64,000 nt of DNA from Streptomyces pseudovenezuelae (GCF_001513955.1 NZ_KQ948144.1:921178-985177), one strand, 5' to 3'. Numbered from the stretch's first letter, positions 46,944 to 55,610 are shown. Numbers and translations are program-made. The notes: a model not told the origin generated them from the sequence alone.

Positions 46944-48628
46944 GACAGGGCCTTCCGCACCTCGGCGACGGTGAGCCACCGCTGGGGGGCGAGGATCTTG
47001 CTGACCTGCGGGGCGAAAGAGGGGGAGGACGTGATGACGTCCGCCGCCGGGCCGTCGGCGATCACCTCGCCCTCGGCCAGCAGGATCACCCGGTGGGCGA
47101 GCTCGGCGGCGAGTTCCACGTCGTGGGTGGCCAGCATGATCGCGTGACCGGCGGCGGCGAGCTCCCTGAGCAGGCCGACGAGGCGGGCCTTCGCCGCGTA
47201 GTCCAGGCCGCGGGTCGGCTCGTCGAGGAGCAGCAGGGGCGGCCGGGCGGTCAGCACCACGGCGAGCGCGAGGGCGAGCCGCTGGCCTTCGGAGAGATCG
47301 CGGGGGTGGGTGTCGTCGCTCACGCCGGGAAGGAGGTCGTCGACCAGTGCGCGGCAGGTGCCTGCCGCGGCGCCGGCGTCATGGTCGGCGGCCCGGCACT
47401 CGGCGGCGACCGTGTCGGCGTACAGGAGGTCCCGGGGTTCCTGCGGGACGAGACCGGCCCGGCGGACGAGGTCCCGCGGGGTCGTCCGATGGGGCTGGGC
47501 GCCGCCGACGTGGACGGTTCCGGCGGAGGGTTCGAGGAGGCCGACCAGGGCGTTGAGGAGCGTGGACTTGCCGGCGCCGTTGCGGCCCATGAGGGCGACG
47601 GTCTCGCCCGGGCGGACGGTGAGGTCGATGTCGCGCAGGGCCTGGACATGGGCTCGGCGGACGGAGAGGGAGCGGACTTCGGCGGGGTGCGCGGGGACGG
47701 GGGCGGCCGGTGTGCGGCGGCGGAGCCGTCCGGCCGTCCGGCCTTCGGCCCGGTTCTCCCGGGGAGCGGTCCCGCCGTCGGCGGCCGCGGGTGCGATGTC
47801 CGTGGGCGCTCGCCCGGCCAGCCGCTCCCTCAGTTCCCCCGCCCTGCGGCGCGCGTCCCGCACCGTCAGCGGCAGAGGGGACCAGCCCGCCAGGCGCCCC
47901 AGGTCCACCACCGGCGGGCACACCGGCGACACGGCCATCATCTCGGCCGGGGTGCCGAGGAGCGGCGCGTGCCCGCGGGCGGGCAGGAGGGCCACCTGGT
48001 CGGCGTACTGGACGACACGTTCCAGGCGGTGTTCGGCCATGAGGATCGTGGTGCCCAGGTCGTGGACCAGTCGCTGGAGGACCGCCAGGACCTCCTCCGC
48101 CGCCGCTGGGTCCAGGGCCGAGGTCGGTTCGTCCAGGACCAGGACGTCGGGATGCGGGGTGAGGACCGAGCCGATCGCCACGCGCTGCTGCTGGCCCCCG
48201 GAGAGCGTGGCCAGGGGGCGGTCGCGCAGGGAAGCCAGGCCGAGCAGGTCCAGGGTCTCCTCCACCCGGCGGCGCATCACCGCCGGCGGCAGACCCAACG
48301 ACTCCATGCCGTAGGCGAGTTCGTCCTCCACGGTGTCCGTCACGAAGTGCGACAGCGGGTCCTGGCCCACCGTGCCGACCACGTCGGCCAGTTCACGCGG
48401 CTTGTGGGTGCGGGTGTCGCGGCCGGCCACCGTGACCCGGCCGCGCAGGGTGCCGCCGGTGAAGTGCGGGACGAGCCCGCCGACCGCGCCGAGCACCGTG
48501 GACTTGCCGACCCCCGAGGGGCCCACGAGCAGTACGAGTTCACCCTCGGGCACCTCGAAGTCGACGCCCTGGACGGTGGGTTCGCACGCCCCGTCGTACG
48601 TGACGGAGACATCCTCGAAGCGGATCAC
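46940..48628 (-). CDS. ECF-type ABC ATPase, two fused nucleotide-binding domains
   Basis: A 562-residue protein carrying two complete ABC domains. The first has Walker A GPSGVGKST, signature LSGGQQQ and Walker B VLVLDEPT. The second has Walker A GRNGAGKST, signature LSEGQRL and Walker B LLLLDEPT. A Pro/Arg-rich linker joins them around 300-345. It energises the T and S components beside it (CbiO-A/A' fusion). GTG start in a GTGA overlap with the T component gene. Confidence 0.92.
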   Translation of the reverse strand: MIRFEDVSVTYDGACEPTVQGVDFEVPEGELVLLVGPSGVGKSTVLGAVGGLVPHFTGGTLRGRVTVAGRDTRTHKPRELADVVGTVGQDPLSHFVTDTVEDELAYGMESLGLPPAVMRRRVEETLDLLGLASLRDRPLATLSGGQQQRVAIGSVLTPHPDVLVLDEPTSALDPAAAEEVLAVLQRLVHDLGTTILMAEHRLERVVQYADQVALLPARGHAPLLGTPAEMMAVSPVCPPVVDLGRLAGWSPLPLTVRDARRRAGELRERLAGRAPTDIAPAAADGGTAPRENRAEGRTAGRLRRRTPAAPVPAHPAEVRSLSVRRAHVQALRDIDLTVRPGETVALMGRNGAGKSTLLNALVGLLEPSAGTVHVGGAQPHRTTPRDLVRRAGLVPQEPRDLLYADTVAAECRAADHDAGAAAGTCRALVDDLLPGVSDDTHPRDLSEGQRLALALAVVLTARPPLLLLDEPTRGLDYAAKARLVGLLRELAAAGHAIMLATHDVELAAELAHRVILLAEGEVIADGPAADVITSSPSFAPQVSKILAPQRWLTVAEVRKALS

Positions 48629-49725
48629 GACGGCTCCTTGGGGGCGGGGGCGAGGAAGGCCGGCAGCAGGCCCACGAGGACCGCCGCGGCCGGCCGGAGG
48701 GGGAGGACGGGGGCGACGAGCGGCACCACGCCGGGGTGCAGGGCGACCGGGTCGGTGACGCTCGCGAGGAACATCGCCGCCGCCACGGCCGCGCCCGAAC
48801 CGGCGACCAGCAGGGACCGGGCGTTCCAGCGGTCCGGGCGGTAGCGGGTGCGCGGGGTGCGGCGGCCGCCCAGCCGCAGACCCGCGAGGGCGGCGGCGAG
48901 ACCGGCGAGGAGCACGGGGACGCCGTAGGTGCCGCCCTCGGCGGTGAGGAGTCCGTACGTTCCCGCGCAGACGCCGAGCAGACCGCCGAGGGTGAGCGCG
49001 GTGGTGGTACGGCGGACCCCGGGCGGGACCTCGGCCGTACGGCCGTAGCCGCGGGCGTCCATCGCCGCGGCCAGGGCGACCGAGCGTTCCAGCGCGCCCT
49101 CCAGGACCGGGAGTCCGACCTGGAGGAGACCGCGGACGCCGGTGTCCGGGCGGCCCCGGAGGCGGCGGGCGGCGCGCAGGCGTTGCACGTCGGCGATGAG
49201 ATGGGGGGCGAAGGTCAGGGCCACCACCACGGCCACACCGAGTTCGTAGAGGGCGCCGGGGAGGGACTTGAGGAGCCGGTGGGGATTGGCGAGGGCGTTC
49301 GCCGCGCCGACGCAGATCAGCAGGGTGGCCAGCTTCAGACCGTCGTAGAGGGCGAAGACGAGGGCCTCCGCGGTGAGCCTGCCCCCCAGGCGGATGCCCT
49401 GCGACCAGTCGGGCAGGGGGAGTTCGGGGAGGGTGACCAGCACATGGGTGCCCGGGATGGGGGAGCCGAGGACGACCGTGAACAGGAGACGGACCAGGAG
49501 CACGGCGAGGGCGAGTCTGAGGAACGCCGAGTAGGAGTGGGACCAGGGGGTCGGGCGGCGGCAGGTCGCCACCACGTAGGCGGAGACGACGACGAGCAGG
49601 GCGAGAAGGAGGGGGTTGGTGGTGCGGGTGGCCGCGATCCCGAGGGAGAGGGACCAGAGCCACCAGGCCCCGGGGTGCAGCGGCGCGGGCCGGGCAGACG
49701 AGCCGGGGGGCGAGCTACGGGGCAT
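48625..49725 (-). CDS. ECF transporter T component (CbiQ-like)
   Basis: A 366-residue protein with several TM segments. AMDARGYG near 220 and the LRAARRLRGR arm are T-component coupling-helix motifs (A-R-G) that touch the ATPases. It overlaps the previous gene by 11 bp and the ATPase gene by 4 bp. It couples ATP hydrolysis to the S component. Confidence 0.9.
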   Translation of the reverse strand: MPRSSPPGSSARPAPLHPGAWWLWSLSLGIAATRTTNPLLLALLVVVSAYVVATCRRPTPWSHSYSAFLRLALAVLLVRLLFTVVLGSPIPGTHVLVTLPELPLPDWSQGIRLGGRLTAEALVFALYDGLKLATLLICVGAANALANPHRLLKSLPGALYELGVAVVVALTFAPHLIADVQRLRAARRLRGRPDTGVRGLLQVGLPVLEGALERSVALAAAMDARGYGRTAEVPPGVRRTTTALTLGGLLGVCAGTYGLLTAEGGTYGVPVLLAGLAAALAGLRLGGRRTPRTRYRPDRWNARSLLVAGSGAAVAAAMFLASVTDPVALHPGVVPLVAPVLPLRPAAAVLVGLLPAFLAPAPKEPS

Positions 49726-50356
49726 TCCTGCGCCGCCTCGTCTGCCACACCGCCGCCGCTCCCAGGACGGCGACCGCCGCCAGGCCCGCGAGCAGGCCCA
49801 CGGACGGGCCCTTGTCCTTCTCCTCCGGCTCCTTTGCCTTCTCCGCCCCCTTCGCCTTCCCTGACGTCTGCTCCCCGCAGCCCGTCTCCGGGTACGCCGC
49901 GATCGCGCACAACAGCGCGTTGGAGTCGTAGCGCAGGGGTCCGGCCACGGCCGCCAGGACGTCCGCCGTGGTCGCCTCGCGGGGTGTCACCGCGCACTCG
50001 GTGCGGCTCGCCGGGGGCTTCTCGCCGGACGGGGCGTCCGCGGCCGTACCGAAGTCGATGACCAGTGCCACGCGCTTGTGGCCGTCCCGGGCCGGGGTGT
50101 GCGCGCAGATCGCCGTGAACGACGCCGTCCCGCGGGGCTTGACCGCGTCCGCCGAGTCCTCGCTCACGGCGAAGCGGAAGCCCTGGACGTCGCCGTCGGA
50201 GGGGACCGTGGTGGAGGGGCCCTGGGTGGCGTAGGTCCAGGTCCCCGCGGTGCGGTCCCAGAACGACCAGTAGCGGTAGCCGGTGGCGTGGGCCGGGCTC
50301 ATGGCGGTGAGGAACAGGCCCGTCAGGAGGGAGAGGACGACCGCCCGGCGGGTCAC
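49715..50356 (-). CDS. SCO2322-family secreted/anchored protein
   Basis: The 213-residue protein has a signal ending near SPAHA (about 25), then TGYRYWSFWDRTAGTWTYATQGPST, the SCO2322-family opening. Two Cys pairs (SFTAICAH, SRTECAV, LLCAIAAYPETGCGEQ) suggest disulphides. A C-terminal membrane segment with RRRR tail anchors it (GLLAGLAAVAVLGAAAVW). It is translationally coupled to the transcobalamin-like gene, so may share a role in cobalamin capture. No activity is known. Confidence 0.85.
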   Translation of the reverse strand: MTRRAVVLSLLTGLFLTAMSPAHATGYRYWSFWDRTAGTWTYATQGPSTTVPSDGDVQGFRFAVSEDSADAVKPRGTASFTAICAHTPARDGHKRVALVIDFGTAADAPSGEKPPASRTECAVTPREATTADVLAAVAGPLRYDSNALLCAIAAYPETGCGEQTSGKAKGAEKAKEPEEKDKGPSVGLLAGLAAVAVLGAAAVWQTRRRRNAP

Positions 50357-51531
50357 GGCCGCTTCCTCTTGTTGCGGCCGCTCAGGAGGAAACCGATGCC
50401 CGCCCCGGCGGCGAGACCCGCGCCGACCACCCACCACACGGAGCTGCCGGAGTCGTCGTCGTGGGAGGCGGTGACCGGCGCCGGTCCCGTCGCGGTCAGC
50501 TGCTTCACCAGGTCCGTGCCGCCGAAGTCGCCCGGATCGGTGCCGGCCGCCTCGGCGGCGAGGATCAGCTGGGCGTAGGCCGCCGGGCCGTTCTGCCGGG
50601 CCCACTTCGCGGAGTTCCGCTCCAGCCACGTCAGGGGCCCCCGCGCGGCCTCGGGACCGCCCTGTACGGCGAGCGCGACGACCGCGTCCGCCGTGTTGCC
50701 GTAGTCGGGCTGATTCTCGGCACCGGGGAGGGCGGACTTCAGGTAGCCGTCCTTCGCGACCGCCGCGGCGAGGAAGGAGGCGCCGTTGGCCGCGGCCTTC
50801 GCAGGGGTGAGGTCCGGGGCGTCGGCGCAGGTGCTCTCGCTCGGGGTGCCGGCCCTCGCCGTCAGCGGGCCCGTTCCGCGCGCGGCGACGACAGCCGCCG
50901 CCGTCGCGTCCGCGTTGGCCCTGAGCTTGCCCTTCTTGTCCGGCTGGTAGGCGAAGGCGCCCCCGTCGGCACACGGCAGGGACAGCTTCAACAGGGCGTC
51001 GTAGGGCGACTTCCCGCCGGTGCGGACCTGCGGGACGGGGACGTCCTGGGTGGCGAGCGCGCCGATGACCACGGACGTCGAGTTGGCGTCGCTGGCCCCA
51101 CCGGGGGTGTAGCCCCAGCCGCCGTCCTTGTTCTGGACGGATTTCAGCCAGTTCACCGCCTTCGTGACCGCGCCGCCGTGCCCGCCGACCGCGGACAGGG
51201 CCTGGGTGGCCGCGGCCGTGCTGTTGGTGTCGACCATCAGCTTGGCGTCGCAGGCCTTGGCCGGCTGCGCGCGGTACGCCGGGAACGCCCCGTTCGCGCA
51301 CTGCTGCCCGGCCAGCCAGTCGACGGCCGAGGCCGCGGGCTCCGCGTGCACCCGGTGCAGGGCGATGAGCGCGAACGACTGCCGCCAGACCCCGTCGTAG
51401 GTGGGGTCGCCGCTGCCGTACAGCCCCGAGGGCAGGGACGGCGACGGGGACGGCGAGGCGGCGACGGCGGGTGCGGCCGCGCCGATCACGGCGGTGGCGG
51501 CCAGGACCGCGGCGCTGCGGCGGACGTTCAT
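50353..51531 (-). CDS. Surface alpha-alpha barrel protein, transcobalamin-like
   Basis: A 392-residue protein with signal peptide (to about 25), repeated helical hairpins (WLAGQQCANGAFPAYR, WLKSVQNKDGGWGYTPG, SNPUT-like DGGAFAYQP and ATYAQ-type ends) as in prenyltransferase/squalene-cyclase or transcobalamin alpha6-alpha6 barrels. A C-terminal membrane helix and KRKRP tail anchor it. First gene after a cobalamin riboswitch, so a cobalamin-binding surface protein handing B12 to the ECF transporter is the best inference. It is not a terpene enzyme. Confidence 0.82.
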   Translation of the reverse strand: MNVRRSAAVLAATAVIGAAAPAVAASPSPSPSLPSGLYGSGDPTYDGVWRQSFALIALHRVHAEPAASAVDWLAGQQCANGAFPAYRAQPAKACDAKLMVDTNSTAAATQALSAVGGHGGAVTKAVNWLKSVQNKDGGWGYTPGGASDANSTSVVIGALATQDVPVPQVRTGGKSPYDALLKLSLPCADGGAFAYQPDKKGKLRANADATAAAVVAARGTGPLTARAGTPSESTCADAPDLTPAKAAANGASFLAAAVAKDGYLKSALPGAENQPDYGNTADAVVALAVQGGPEAARGPLTWLERNSAKWARQNGPAAYAQLILAAEAAGTDPGDFGGTDLVKQLTATGPAPVTASHDDDSGSSVWWVVGAGLAAGAGIGFLLSGRNKRKRP

Positions 51532-51639
51532 GATCGGCGGGTGCCCTTCTCGCTGCGGAGAGCCGGGCAGCACGGGAGGACCCCGGGCGGCTCGGCTCCG
51601 TATACCTCGACGGTGCCGCACACCGGCCGGTTGCCGATG

Positions 51640-51780
51640 CGCGTGAGCCGGTCACGAACCGTACGGGGCAGTCCGGCTCACCGCTCTGCCGGGAGCGGAT
51701 CACGGTTGCGGGTCAGCGCCGGAATTGCACCGGCTTTCCCCTGTACGGGTGTGATGACGACCTGGCTACTGTACTCGCCC
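51640..51780 (-). promoter_or_regulatory. Cobalamin (B12) riboswitch
   Basis: On the minus strand the B12-box region reads GGGGAAAGCCGGTGCAATTC CGGC then GCTGACCCGCAACCGTGA (51740-51701), matching the aptamer core including its Cobalamin box CCGCAAC. GTGAGCCGGACTGCC (51681-51667) is the conserved 3' part. CCGGCTCAC at 51651-51643 can pair with GTGAGCCGG (51681-51673), forming a 9-bp alternative hairpin that could be the expression platform. Boundaries are approximate. It lies about 110 nt upstream of the start at 51531. B12 would turn the operon off. Confidence 0.93.
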
Positions 51781-51834
51781 GTAGGAAAGCGGCCGTGGCC
51801 GCCTGTGGAGCAACGGCGACGCCCCCCGACCAGG

Positions 51835-52860
51835 TCAGACAGCCACGTACGTCACCGGATCGCTGCCCGTCACCGCCTCCGCCCGCCCCAGCTTCACCAG
51901 CCGCCGCAGGTGCGCCTCCGCCTCCGAGACCGCGATGTTCCGTGATCCGTAGGGGATCTGGTCCCAGGGCCGGTTCCACTCCATGCGCTCGGCGAGCTGC
52001 CAGGGGGTGAGGGGCCGGGCGAGGAGGGAGCGCAGGCCGGTGAGGCGGTCCTCGTGGTGGGCGAGCAACTCCCGCACCCGGGCACTCGCGTCGGTGAAGA
52101 CGTGCTGGTGGGCGGGGAGGACCTCGGCGGGGGCGAGCCGCCCGACGCGTTCCAGGGAGTCGAGGTAGTCGCCGAGGGGATCGGTCACGGTGGCGTCGTC
52201 GGGGTCCTCGTACAGGCCGATGTGCGGCGTGATCTCGGGCAGCAGATGGTCGCCGGAGAACAGCCGCCCGTGCCCCGGGAGCCGGGAGGGATGCTCCTCC
52301 TCCAGGTGCAGGCAGACATGGCCGGGGGTGTGTCCGGGGGTCCAGATCGCGCGGAGTCTGCGGCCGGGGAGGTCGAGGAGTTCGCCGGGGACGATCTCGC
52401 GGTCCGGCAACGCGGGGGAGAAGCCCGGGAGTTCACGGCGGCGGGCGGTGCGTAGGGGAGCGGTGTGCTCCTCGGGGGCGCCCGCGGCCGCCAACTTGGC
52501 GGCCATGTAGGTGAACCAGCGCTCGGCCCGGGTCTCCCGGGTGCGCCGCACGATCGCGGAGTCCGCCGCGTGCATCGCGATCCAGGCGCCGGAGGCCTCG
52601 CGCACCTGCCCGGAGAGGCCGTGGTGATCGGGGTGGTGGTGGGTGATGACGACCCCGTGGATTTCGCCGGCGTCGGTCCCGCACGCCGTCAGTCCCTCGG
52701 CGAGGGTGTCCCAGGAGGCCGGGTCGTCCCACCCGGTGTCGACCAGCACCGGGCCGCGGTCGGTCTCGACGACGTACACGAGCGTGTGGCCGAGAGGGTT
52801 GTCGGGGATCGGTACCCGGACGGACCGGACACCGCCGCCGTGGTCGTGCACCTGCGCCAT
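51835..52860 (-). CDS. MBL-fold metallo-hydrolase
   Basis: A 341-residue protein with the zinc motif THHHPDHHG near 76-84, further His in PGHTPGHVCLH (around 190) and GDHLLPEIT. The C-terminal domain (about 280-341) is the helical ending of the LACTB2-like/glyoxalase II-like group. It probably hydrolyses a thioester or lactone. A KstR-like box lies 36 bp upstream of its start, so it may belong to the steroid regulon. Confidence 0.88.
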   Translation of the reverse strand: MAQVHDHGGGVRSVRVPIPDNPLGHTLVYVVETDRGPVLVDTGWDDPASWDTLAEGLTACGTDAGEIHGVVITHHHPDHHGLSGQVREASGAWIAMHAADSAIVRRTRETRAERWFTYMAAKLAAAGAPEEHTAPLRTARRRELPGFSPALPDREIVPGELLDLPGRRLRAIWTPGHTPGHVCLHLEEEHPSRLPGHGRLFSGDHLLPEITPHIGLYEDPDDATVTDPLGDYLDSLERVGRLAPAEVLPAHQHVFTDASARVRELLAHHEDRLTGLRSLLARPLTPWQLAERMEWNRPWDQIPYGSRNIAVSEAEAHLRRLVKLGRAEAVTGSDPVTYVAV

Positions 52861-52895
52861 GAGTTCCCCAATCACCGCGTCCACGTCACTATAAC

Positions 52896-52909
52896 TAGAA
52901 CGCGTTTCG
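52896..52909. promoter_or_regulatory. KstR-like operator between MBL and ALDH genes
   Basis: TAGAACGCGTTTCG fits TnnAACnnGTTnnA except for the final base. It lies in the divergent promoter region of the MBL-fold and aldehyde dehydrogenase genes. Confidence 0.5.
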
Positions 52910-52965
52910 ACGGTAGCCCGAGGTGACCAAGAGCCGTGGCGCACGGCCCGTGGACTCCTCCGGGG

Positions 52966-52983
52966 GGAACTGGTATCAGTTCC
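52966..52983. promoter_or_regulatory. Palindrome GGAACTG-GTAT-CAGTTCC
   Basis: A perfect 7-bp inverted repeat with a 4-bp spacer, about 45 bp upstream of the ALDH start. It is a candidate operator of an unknown regulator. Confidence 0.5.
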
Positions 52984-52987
52984 ATAT

Positions 52988-53002
52988 CTGATGGTTCGTC
53001 AG
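52988..53002 (+). promoter_or_regulatory. Palindrome CTGATGGTTCGTCAG before ALDH gene
   Basis: Same 15-mer family as 35061-35075 (14 of 15 bases) and 61152-61166. It starts 40 bp before the ALDH ATG. Confidence 0.55.
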
Positions 53003-53027
53003 CAAGCCGCCCTGGGAGGCGTTCGCC

Positions 53028-54485
53028 ATGGCCGAGCTCGTGGAACACGGACAGCTGTTCATCGGCGGGGAGTTGACCGACCCCCTGGGCGAGGACGTCA
53101 TCGAGGTGATCTCCCCGCACACCCAGGAGGTCATCGGACGGGTGCCGCACGCCTCGCGCGCGGACGTCGACGCGGCGGTCGCCGCCGCACGCACCGCCTT
53201 CGACGAGGGGCCCTGGCCCCGGATGTCGCTCGACGAGCGCATCGAGGTCGTCACAAGGATCAAGGACGCGATCGCGGTACGGCACGAGGAGATCGCCCGC
53301 GTGATCTCCTCCGAGAACGGCTCCCCGTACTCCTGGAGCGTCCTCGCGCAGGCCCTCGGCGCGATGATGGTCTGGGACTCGGCGATCACGGTCGCCCGGA
53401 ACTTCACCTACGAGGAGACGCGCGACGGAGTCCTCGGCCGCATCCTCGTGCGCCGTGAACCGGTCGGGGTCGTGGCGGCCGTAGTCCCTTGGAACGTCCC
53501 GCAGTTCGTCGCCGCCGCCAAGCTCGCGCCCGCGCTGCTCACCGGCTGCACGGTGGTGCTCAAGCCGTCGCCCGAGTCACCGCTGGACGCCTACATCCTG
53601 GCCGAGATCACCAAGGAGGCCGGGCTGCCGGAGGGCGTCCTGTCCATCCTCCCGGCCGACCGCGAGGTCAGCGAGTACCTGGTCGGGCACCCGGGGATCG
53701 ACAAAGTCTCCTTCACCGGCTCGGTGGGCGCGGGCAAGCGGGTGATGGAGGTCGCCGCCCGCAACCTCACGCGCGTGACACTGGAGTTGGGCGGCAAGTC
53801 GGCGGCCGTGGTCCTCCCGGACGCGGACGTCGAGGCGGCCGTCGCCGGGATCGTCCCGTCCGCCTGGATGAACAACGGACAGGCCTGCGTGGCCCAGACC
53901 CGCATCCTGCTGCCCCGCTCCCGCTACGACGAGTTCGCCGAGGCCCTTGCCGCGGCGGCGAGCGCACTGGTCGTCGGCGATCCGCTCGACCCCGCCACCC
54001 AGGTCGGCCCGCTGGTCGCCGAGCGCCAGCAGCGCCGCAACCTCGACTACATCAGGATCGGTCAGGAGGAGGGCGCCAAGATCCTCACCGGCGGCGGCCG
54101 TCCGGCCGGCCTGGACCGGGGCTGGTACGTGGAGCCGACGCTCTTCGGTGACGTCGACAACTCGATGCGGATCGCGCGTGAGGAGATCTTCGGCCCGGTG
54201 ATCTGCCTGCTGCCCTACGGCGACGAGTCCGAGGCGGTCAAGATCGCCAACGACTCGGACTACGGCCTCTCCGGCAGCGTGTGGACGGCCGACGTCGAGC
54301 GCGGCATCGAGGTCGCGAAGCAGGTCCGCACCGGCACGTACAACGTCAACACCTTCAGCCTCGACATGCTCGGCCCCTTCGGCGGCTACAAGAACTCCGG
54401 TGTGGGGCGGGAGTTCGGCCCGGAAGGATACGGCGAGTACCTGGAGCACAAGATGATCCACCTTCCGGCCGGCTGGGAGGCGTGA
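53028..54485 (+). CDS. NAD(P)-dependent aldehyde dehydrogenase
   Basis: A 485-residue protein. PWNVPQF near 155 and SFTGSVGAGKRV near 225 are cofactor motifs; ELGGKSA carries the general-base Glu (near 248); NNGQACVAQ holds the nucleophile Cys (near 285). EEIFGPVI and NSGVGREFGPEGYGEY complete the family. I recall mycobacterial Rv0223c as a close relative in the KstR regulon. It is followed 4 bp later by a ferredoxin gene. Confidence 0.92.
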   Translation: MAELVEHGQLFIGGELTDPLGEDVIEVISPHTQEVIGRVPHASRADVDAAVAAARTAFDEGPWPRMSLDERIEVVTRIKDAIAVRHEEIARVISSENGSPYSWSVLAQALGAMMVWDSAITVARNFTYEETRDGVLGRILVRREPVGVVAAVVPWNVPQFVAAAKLAPALLTGCTVVLKPSPESPLDAYILAEITKEAGLPEGVLSILPADREVSEYLVGHPGIDKVSFTGSVGAGKRVMEVAARNLTRVTLELGGKSAAVVLPDADVEAAVAGIVPSAWMNNGQACVAQTRILLPRSRYDEFAEALAAAASALVVGDPLDPATQVGPLVAERQQRRNLDYIRIGQEEGAKILTGGGRPAGLDRGWYVEPTLFGDVDNSMRIAREEIFGPVICLLPYGDESEAVKIANDSDYGLSGSVWTADVERGIEVAKQVRTGTYNVNTFSLDMLGPFGGYKNSGVGREFGPEGYGEYLEHKMIHLPAGWEA

Positions 54486-54489
54486 GCGG

Positions 54490-54762
54490 ATGGAGGTACA
54501 TCCCGTGCGAGCCGAGTCGGGCGTGGGAGCGGGGGACCGCTGGCACGTCGAGGTCGACCGCTCCCTGTGCATCGGCTCCGCCCAGTGCGTCCACACCGCC
54601 CCCGACGGTTTCCGGCTGGACGCCGCCCGCCAGTCCCACCCCGCAGACCCGGAGACCGACGCCAGCGAGAAGGTCCTGGCCGCGGCCGAGAACTGCCCGG
54701 TGGAAGCCATCATGATCACGCTCCTGGGGAGCGAGGAACCGGTGTTCCCGCCGGAGGAGTAG
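54490..54762 (+). CDS. [3Fe-4S] ferredoxin, P450-type
   Basis: A 90-residue protein with VDRSLCIGSAQCVHTAPDGF (Cys near 27 and 33) and ENCPVEAI (Cys near 69), the three-Cys pattern of actinobacterial 3Fe-4S ferredoxins that feed P450s. The ATG is 4 bp after the ALDH stop, with GGAGG at 54477-54481, so they are co-expressed. The P450 at 33790 is a likely partner, by inference. Confidence 0.92.
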   Translation: MEVHPVRAESGVGAGDRWHVEVDRSLCIGSAQCVHTAPDGFRLDAARQSHPADPETDASEKVLAAAENCPVEAIMITLLGSEEPVFPPEE

Positions 54763-54831
54763 GACCCCGGGCCCGCGATCCACGGGGGTCGACGCCGACG
54801 GCGGGGCTGCGAGGCCGAGGCCGGGTGGGGA

Positions 54832-55020
54832 GGTGCGGTGGTCGAAGTCCGGTGGGCCGGTGCGGCGATCGAAGCCCGGTGGGTCGGCGCGGTGACCGAA
54901 GCCCGGAGGGGAGGCGCGGCGATCGAAGCTGGGTGGGGAGGTGCGGTGGCCGAAGCCCGGTGGGTCGGTGCGGTGACCGAAGCCCGGTGGGTCGGCGCGG
55001 TGATCGAAGCCCGGTGCTGC
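54832..55020. repeat. 27-bp tandem repeats, block I (7 units)
   Basis: Seven consecutive degenerate units, core GCGATCGAAGCCCGGTGGGT preceded by GGTGCGG. Units begin at 54832, 54859 and so on at exact 27-bp steps; the last ends before GCTGCCCTGC. Bases differ mainly at the same third positions. Confidence 0.9.
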
Positions 55021-55295
55021 CCTGCCCGCGCTGCGGCGAGATGGTGACGTCTTCGGCACGGGCGGCGGCCAGACGGTCGCGGACGGCCTCACCCGCACGA
55101 CGGGTGCGACGGTCCCGGTCCTCGGCTCCATCCCGATCGACGTACGTCTGCGCGAAGGCGGCGACGAGGGCAAGCCGGTCGTCCTGAGCGACCCGGACTC
55201 CCCGGCGGGGGCCGCGCTGCGGGGGATCGCGGGGAAGCTGGGAGGACGGCAGCGGGGGCTTTCGGGGCTGTCTCTGGGGATCACTCCCCGGAACA
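55021..55295 (+). pseudogene. Mrp/NBP35 ATPase C-terminal fragment
   Basis: In-frame on the plus strand, about 85 residues read DVFGTGGGQTVADGLTRTTG, VPVLGSIPIDVRLREGGDEG, and end GGRQRGLSGLSLGITPRNK, matching the C-terminus of Streptomyces Mrp. The N-terminal Walker A half is missing. Homology begins right after the repeat block and stops at 55293, one codon before the usual last Phe. It is a non-functional remnant. Confidence 0.85.
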
Positions 55296-55500
55296 AGTTG
55301 CTCTCCGCGCCCTGTCCGTGCTCCTCCAGCGTGAAGCCGGTGACGGCGGACCACTCGACGGTCAGGGCCTCGCCCTTGCGCCGGAACGCCCCGCCCTTGC
55401 CGCCCTTGCGGACGAAGACGCGGTCGATCTCCCAGTCCCGGCGGGCCGGCAGATGGTGCACCGACGCGTCGAGGACGGTGACCTGTTCATCGCTCTCCAC
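55293..55500 (-). pseudogene. MgtE-type magnesium transporter N-terminal fragment
   Basis: On the minus strand about 67 residues starting at 55500 include HHLPARRDWEIDRVFVRKGG, AFRRKGEALTVEWSAVTGF and EEHGQGAE. This resembles the PRC-barrel/MgtE N-terminal part of a Streptomyces magnesium-transporter-like protein. It is cut exactly where the mrp fragment ends. The CBS and helical domains are absent. Confidence 0.75.
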
Positions 55501-55519
55501 GAGCGTGACGCGCCGGGTC

Positions 55520-55610
55520 GGCTCGGTGACCGAAGCCCGGTGGGTCGGCCCGGCGACCGAAGCCTGGTGGGAAGGCCCGGTGACCGAACCCCGGTGGGCC
55601 GGCCCGGCGG
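55520..55610. repeat. 27-bp tandem repeats, block II (3.4 units)
   Basis: Units start at 55520, 55547, 55574 and 55601 (GGCTCGGTGACCGAAGCCCG type). They are of the same family and orientation as block I. Confidence 0.88.

Noticed and set aside
54838..55047. 69-residue frame within the 27-bp repeats
   Set aside because: Units of 27 bp (multiple of 3) keep any frame open; no ribosome site or homology. It ends in the mrp remnant in another frame.
54832..55610. CRISPR-like array
   Set aside because: Units abut directly with no unique spacers of similar length and vary inside the unit, so they are tandem repeats.
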